Positions 5,954-9,580 of a stretch of DNA of 9,580 nt are shown here, one piece after another (positions within the stretch are counted from its first letter, which is position 1; the number at the start of each line of letters is the position of its first letter). The stretch is from Bacillota bacterium. Its GTDB lineage: Bacteria > Bacillota > Clostridia > Clostridiales > Clostridiaceae. The notes under the pieces are model-generated. The model was given only the letters and a program-made list of their open reading frames with translations, was not told where the DNA came from and ran no database searches. The DNA is taken from the NCBI GenBank assembly GCA_023435985.1, contig JAEZKY010000119.1:1-9580 (forward strand), read 5' to 3'. Both the position numbers and the translations under genes were made by a program.

Positions 5954-7339
5954 ATGGATATTGGTTTAGTTAATATTGATAAAGAGTTATGTACTGGGTG
6001 CCAGCAATGTGTTGAAGTATGCCCTGTAAATGCAATACAAGGTAAAGTGGGACAACCTCAAGAGATTGATTATGATGTTTGTGTTTCATGTGGACAATGC
6101 ATACAGGTATGTAATTCTTATGCATTTGAAAATAGAGAAAACACTCATGTAATAGAAGAGAAAAGAAGAGCTAGAGGCTTACTTGAAAGTGTAAAGGAGC
6201 CAGTGTTTGCAGCCTTTAATAAAGGGAATGCAACTAAGGTGAAAGAGGCTCTACATAATGAAGAATTATTTACTATAGTTCAATGTGCACCAGCTATAAG
6301 GGTTTCTTTAGGTGAAGAATTTGGACTTAAAGCTGGCAGTTTAACAGCTGGTAAAATGGCAGCAGCATTACGAAGATTAGGCTTTAACAGGGTTTACGAT
6401 ACTAACTTTGGTGCGGATTTAACCATAATGGAAGAAGGCAGTGAGCTCATAAAAAGGGTAACAGAAGGTGGAAGATTACCGATGTTTACTTCTTGTTGTC
6501 CTGCTTGGGTGAAGTTTATGGAACAAAGTTATCCAGAGCTTTTAAATCATCTTTCAAGCTGTAAATCACCACAACAAATGGCTGGAACAATTTTTAAAAC
6601 CTATGGTGCTAAAATAGATAAGGTTAATCCTAAGAAAATATATAATGTAGCTATAATGCCATGTACTTGTAAGAAATTTGAATGTGATAGAGAAGAAATG
6701 CAGGATAGTGGTTTTAAGGATGTAGATGTAGTTATTACTACAAGGGAATTTGCTCAGCTTATAAGAGATAACAAAATAGATTTTAAAAACTTAAAGGATG
6801 AAGAGTTCGATTTACCACTTGGAAGTTACACTGGAGCTGGTAATATTTTTGGAGTAACTGGTGGTGTAATGGAAGCAGCACTTAGAAGTGGCTACGAGAT
6901 GATTACAAAGAAATCTATTCCTAATTTAGAACTTAATTTTGTACGGGGCAGTGAAGGCATTAGAGTTGCAGAAGTGAAATTGCCAAAGAGAACATTAAAG
7001 GTAGCAGTAGTTTCAGGTTTGAAAAATGTAGTTCAAATACTTGAAGATATAAAAGAAGGAAAGTGTAAGTTTGACTTCATTGAAGTTATGACTTGCCCAG
7101 AAGGTTGTGTAAGTGGTGGTGGACAACCTAAGTTTATCTTAGATATAGATAGAAGAAATGCCTTGGTAAGCAGAAAAAAAGGTATCTATAAACATGATTC
7201 TGAACTTGAAATAAGAAAATCTCATGAAAATCCTTTTATAAAAAAATTATATGAGGAGTTTTTAATAGAACCTCTTGGTGAAAAATCTCATCATCTACTA
7301 CATACAAAGTTTGTTTCGAGAAAAAAGGAGGAAATATAA
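5954..7339 (+). CDS. hydA: [FeFe]-hydrogenase, two-ferredoxin-cluster (M2) type, HDCR HydA2-like
   Basis: This 461-aa enzyme interconverts H2 with protons and electrons. The N-terminus has two [4Fe-4S] motifs: CTGCQQCVEVC (13-23) and CVSCGQCIQVC (43-53). It lacks the [2Fe-2S] and His-ligated domains of the longer C. pasteurianum CpI. H-cluster motifs are TSCCPAW (179-185; C181 proton relay, C182 ligand), MPCTCKKFECDRE (235-247; C237) and EVMTCPEGCVSGGGQP (377-392; C381, C385). The proton path glutamates of DLTIMEEGSEL (E161, E164) and LSS (200-202) are kept. Oddities are extra Cys at 203, 239 and 244, where CpI has Ala, Ser and Ala, and CPEGC in motif 3 where CPGGC is usual. ATG 5954 has AGAGGA upstream. 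It is flanked by two hycB-like genes with a 0-base gap to the second. The absence of a diaphorase and the FDH context favour an HDCR-type hydrogenase over a bifurcating one. Confidence 0.93.
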   Translation: MDIGLVNIDKELCTGCQQCVEVCPVNAIQGKVGQPQEIDYDVCVSCGQCIQVCNSYAFENRENTHVIEEKRRARGLLESVKEPVFAAFNKGNATKVKEALHNEELFTIVQCAPAIRVSLGEEFGLKAGSLTAGKMAAALRRLGFNRVYDTNFGADLTIMEEGSELIKRVTEGGRLPMFTSCCPAWVKFMEQSYPELLNHLSSCKSPQQMAGTIFKTYGAKIDKVNPKKIYNVAIMPCTCKKFECDREEMQDSGFKDVDVVITTREFAQLIRDNKIDFKNLKDEEFDLPLGSYTGAGNIFGVTGGVMEAALRSGYEMITKKSIPNLELNFVRGSEGIRVAEVKLPKRTLKVAVVSGLKNVVQILEDIKEGKCKFDFIEVMTCPEGCVSGGGQPKFILDIDRRNALVSRKKGIYKHDSELEIRKSHENPFIKKLYEEFLIEPLGEKSHHLLHTKFVSRKKEEI

Positions 7340-7909
7340 ATGAATAATTTTGTTATAGCAAATCCAAAAAGATGTATAGGATGCAGAACTTGTGAGGCTG
7401 CATGTGTTGTTGCACATTCTGAAGAAAACATACTTGTACAAAGTAAGGATAAGGTTAATTTTAATCCTTGCTTAAAAGTTATTAAAACAGCAGATGTAAG
7501 TGCTCCAATTCAATGCAGGCATTGTGAAAATGCTCCGTGTGCTAATGCGTGTCCAAATGGTTCGATTATAAATAAAGACGGGGTAGTGTTAATAAATAAA
7601 GATACATGTATAGGCTGCAAATCTTGCGCAATAGTTTGTCCTTTTGGTGCCATTGATATAATAGTTGAACATAAAGATGGAGAGAAAGTTATTCAAAAGG
7701 GGTTAATGTGTGATAAAGACGGAAAGTTAGAACATAAAGAAAGATTAGTTGCAAATAAATGTGATTTATGTATAGGTAGAGAAAATGGTCCTGCTTGCGT
7801 AGAGGTATGTCCTACAGAAGCATTAAGATTAGTTGAATCTAAAATTATAGATAAAGACATTTTGAAAAAGAGAAAAAATGCTGCAGCTAATTTAGTAAAT
7901 ATATTATAA
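7340..7909 (+). CDS. hycB: HycB/HydN-like four-[4Fe-4S] electron-transfer subunit (2)
   Basis: This 189-aa paralogue of the subunit at 5381-5935 has the same four-cluster layout: CIGCRTCEAAC (12-22), CRHCENAPCANAC (59-71), CIGCKSCAIVC (90-100) and CDLCIGRENGPACVEVC (141-157). The second motif differs from its paralogue in only two residues. Two further cysteines (C44 in FNPCLKV and C124 in GLMCDKDG) fall outside the cluster motifs. A short charged insert around 120-137 separates motifs 3 and 4. The C-terminus (about 168-189) is a basic helix ending NLVNIL. The ATG follows the hydA stop immediately, and AAGGAGG at 7325-7331 lies inside hydA. It should provide the second small subunit of an HDCR-like complex. 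Assignment to a numbered subunit is uncertain. Confidence 0.9.
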   Translation: MNNFVIANPKRCIGCRTCEAACVVAHSEENILVQSKDKVNFNPCLKVIKTADVSAPIQCRHCENAPCANACPNGSIINKDGVVLINKDTCIGCKSCAIVCPFGAIDIIVEHKDGEKVIQKGLMCDKDGKLEHKERLVANKCDLCIGRENGPACVEVCPTEALRLVESKIIDKDILKKRKNAAANLVNIL

Positions 7910-7913
7910 GTGT

Positions 7914-8534
7914 ATGAATGTGGAAGTTTTTAAAACAGCAGTAATACTTGCAGGTGGAAAAAGTTCACGAATGGGTTTTGATAAGCAGTTTTTAAGAATT
8001 AATGAAGTGAGAATTATTGAAAAGTTAATTCATGAACTAAGTAAAGAATTTGAAGATATAATTATTGTCACAAATAAGCCCGAAGAGTATAAAAAAGATG
8101 GAGTTAGAATAATTAGCGATGAGATAAAAGAATTTGGACCATTATCAGGAATTCATGTGGGAATTAAACAAAGTAAGAGCATATATGTATATTTTATAGC
8201 TTGTGATATGCCTAATGTAAACTTAGATTATATCCGTTATATGAAGAAAGTGCTTACTAATAGTAAAGCAAATGCTTGTATTGCTAAAAGCGAAGGTAAG
8301 CTTGAGCCGTTTAATGCTTTTTATTCTGTAGATATATTGCCTAAAGTTGAAAAACTTATAACACTTAATAGAAGATCTATAGCGGGATTAATTGATATTA
8401 TAGAGCCTATTTTTATTGAAGAAAGTGTTTTGAAAAAATATGATTATTCTTTTGACATGTTTCTAAATCTTAATTCAAAAGAAGATTTAGAAATTTATAA
8501 TAGGAAGAATAAGCAGGAGGAAAATTATGTTTGA
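7914..8534 (+). CDS. mobA: Molybdenum cofactor guanylyltransferase MobA
   Basis: MobA transfers GMP from GTP to molybdopterin to give the guanine dinucleotide form used by FdhF. The 206-aa length fits. The nucleotide-binding signature is LAGGKSSRMGFDK (12-24). Later motifs are ISDEIKEFGPLSGI (67-80), ACDMP with the metal-binding Asp98 (96-100), EPFNAFYS (131-138) and FLNLNSKEDL (183-192), all characteristic of the family. The start is ATG at 7914, four bases after the previous stop. It has no recognisable Shine-Dalgarno, so translation may depend on coupling to the upstream hycB-like gene. Its 3' end overlaps moaA by 8 bases. Confidence 0.93.
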   Translation: MNVEVFKTAVILAGGKSSRMGFDKQFLRINEVRIIEKLIHELSKEFEDIIIVTNKPEEYKKDGVRIISDEIKEFGPLSGIHVGIKQSKSIYVYFIACDMPNVNLDYIRYMKKVLTNSKANACIAKSEGKLEPFNAFYSVDILPKVEKLITLNRRSIAGLIDIIEPIFIEESVLKKYDYSFDMFLNLNSKEDLEIYNRKNKQEENYV

Positions 8535-9483
8535 TTCGTATGGCCGAAAAATAAATTACTTGAGAATATCAGTTACAGATTTGTGTAATTTAAGATGCAA
8601 ATATTGCATGCCTGAAAAAGGAATAGATAAGATGTGGCATAAAGAGATTCTAACTTTAGAAGAAATAGAAGCCATTACTCAAAGCTTTGTTGAATTAGGT
8701 GTAGATAAGGTTAGGATAACTGGAGGAGAGCCGTTAGTAAGAAAAAATATTTTAAAGCTAATTAATGGTATAGGTAAAATAGGCGGAGTTAAGGATTTAG
8801 CTATGACCACTAATGGAATTCTCTTAAAGGATTATGCTAAAGATTTAAAAAATGCAGGTCTTAATAGACTTAATATAAGCTTAGATACCTTAAATGAAGA
8901 AAAATATTTACAAATAACTAAGGTAGGCAAGCTAAGTGATGTACTTCAAGGTATCGAAGCAGCTAAAAAGAGTGGACTTACTCCAATTAAATTAAATATA
9001 GTTTAAATAAAGGACTTTAATGAAAATGAAATAGAAGACTTTATAAATTTAACAAGATATGAAGATATAGAAATAAGATTTATAGAACTTATGCCAATAG
9101 GCACTTTAAAGCATTGGTCCTCTAATAAATATATTTCTAATAATATAGTTTTAGAAAAGGTGCCAGAATTAATAGAAATAGAATCAGCAGATATTTCTTC
9201 TCCAGCAAGATATTATAAACTGCCAAATGCAAAGGGGAAAGTCGGGTTTATTAATCCTATATCATGTAAGTTTTGCGGAAATTGCAACAGAATAAGATTA
9301 ACAGCAGATGGAAAACTAAAGTCATGCCTTCACTCAAACTCTGAGGTGGATTTAAAGAAGTTGCTTAGAGAGGGTAAAGATATAAAGACAGTGATCACAG
9401 ATACTATTAAAAGCAAACCCAAAGAACATGAACTAGAGAACGGAAATTATATTAATAGAGAAATGACAGCAATTGGAGGTTGA
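8527..9483 (+). pseudogene. moaA: GTP 3',8-cyclase MoaA, interrupted by one in-frame stop
   Basis: MoaA is the radical-SAM enzyme that, with MoaC, converts GTP to cyclic pyranopterin phosphate. The frame has 319 codons including the final stop, the usual size, but codon 160 (9004-9006) is TAA. Before it lie the SAM-cluster motif CNLRCKYC (C20, C24, C27), TGGEPLVR (65-72) and NISLDTL (116-122), ending KLNIV. After it the same frame continues IKDFNENEIEDF, then RFIELMPIG, the second cluster CGNCNRIRL...C (C250, C253, C267) and the conserved terminal GG (317-318). No frameshift is present; one base change, for example TTA to TAA, explains it. No start codon with a ribosome-binding site follows until ATG 9091, so a separate C-terminal product is unlikely. 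AGGAGG at 8515-8520 serves the ATG. It may be a true nonsense mutation, a sequence error, or read through. Confidence 0.88.
9475..9480 (+). promoter_or_regulatory. Ribosome-binding site of moaC inside the moaA end
   Basis: GGAGGT at 9475-9480 is formed by the last two glycine codons of moaA and lies 7 bases before the moaC ATG at 9488. The essential C-terminal Gly-Gly of MoaA and the moaC translation signal share the same bases. Confidence 0.75.
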
Positions 9484-9487
9484 TTTT

Positions 9488-9580
9488 ATGGAATTTACTC
9501 ATTTTAATGAAAAAGGAAGAGCTCATATGGTAAATGTGAGCGAAAAGGATGAGACAAAGAGAGTTGCTATTGCAAGAGGA
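9488..9580 (+). CDS. moaC: Cyclic pyranopterin monophosphate synthase MoaC (5' part)
   Basis: Only the first 31 codons are in the window; the gene runs off the right edge. The visible residues include THFNEKGRAHMVNVSEKDET, followed by KRVAIARG. This matches the N-terminus of MoaC (THFdexGraxMVdVsxKxxTxRxAxAxG), which completes cyclic pyranopterin phosphate synthesis after MoaA. The ATG at 9488 is four bases after the moaA stop with GGAGGT at 9475-9480. The catalytic region lies outside the window, so integrity cannot be judged. Confidence 0.9.
   Translation, partial: MEFTHFNEKGRAHMVNVSEKDETKRVAIARG

Noticed and set aside
9008..9034. AAAGGA followed by ATG just after the moaA stop, as a restart site
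   Set aside because: That ATG (9020) is in another frame and meets a TAG after four codons, so it cannot restore the MoaA C-terminus.
9091..9483. Separate 130-aa gene encoding a C-terminal MoaA-like protein
   Set aside because: It is in the same frame as moaA and continues its domain exactly. Its ATG has no ribosome-binding site, and upstream codons 9007-9090 are also MoaA-like, so it is the rest of interrupted moaA.
1..9580. CRISPR arrays, insertion sequences, tRNA or rRNA genes
   Set aside because: No repeat-spacer pattern, transposase, terminal inverted repeats or RNA gene signature was seen. The window is almost fully coding.

Overview
The window is strongly A+T-rich. Start codons sit behind strong AGGAGG-type ribosome-binding sites, genes are packed on one strand, and the proteins are of low-GC Firmicute type. 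Together with a soluble formate dehydrogenase and a clostridial-type [FeFe]-hydrogenase, this points to an anaerobic Clostridium or close relative. No species can be named from the sequence alone. All convincing genes are on the + strand.

Layout. Positions 3-77 look like the tail of an unknown gene. Positions 102-452 encode a small DUF2294/MpsC-family protein with a good sigma-A-like promoter just upstream. Positions 453-627 are non-coding and hold a promoter-like sequence, a 15-nt perfect palindrome and a strong hairpin followed by a T-run, just before fdhF. From 628 onward runs a tight gene string: fdhF (Cys-type formate dehydrogenase), moeA, mobB, fdhD, hycB-like 1, hydA ([FeFe]-hydrogenase), hycB-like 2, mobA, moaA and the start of moaC. 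Gaps are 46 nt or less, and moeA/mobB and mobA/moaA overlap.

How the genes work together. FdhF, two four-cluster ferredoxin-like subunits and a two-cluster HydA are the four subunit types of the hydrogen-dependent CO2 reductase (HDCR) of acetogens such as Acetobacterium woodii and Thermoanaerobacter kivui. That soluble complex interconverts H2 + CO2 and formate. The remaining genes supply and load the FdhF cofactor: MoaA and MoaC begin molybdopterin synthesis, MoeA inserts the metal, MobA and MobB make the guanine dinucleotide form, and FdhD sulfurates it. The locus therefore reads as an HDCR/formate-hydrogen-lyase-like enzyme with much of its cofactor assembly line in one operon. No membrane subunit, hydrogenase maturase (HydE/F/G) or NAD(P)-binding diaphorase is visible.

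Most notable oddity: moaA is interrupted by one in-frame TAA (9004-9006), while everything on both sides remains a normal MoaA in the same frame. Other points are the hairpin leader before fdhF, extra cysteines around the HydA active site, an FdhD without the CxxC loop, and a DUF2294/MpsC gene beside an FDH operon.
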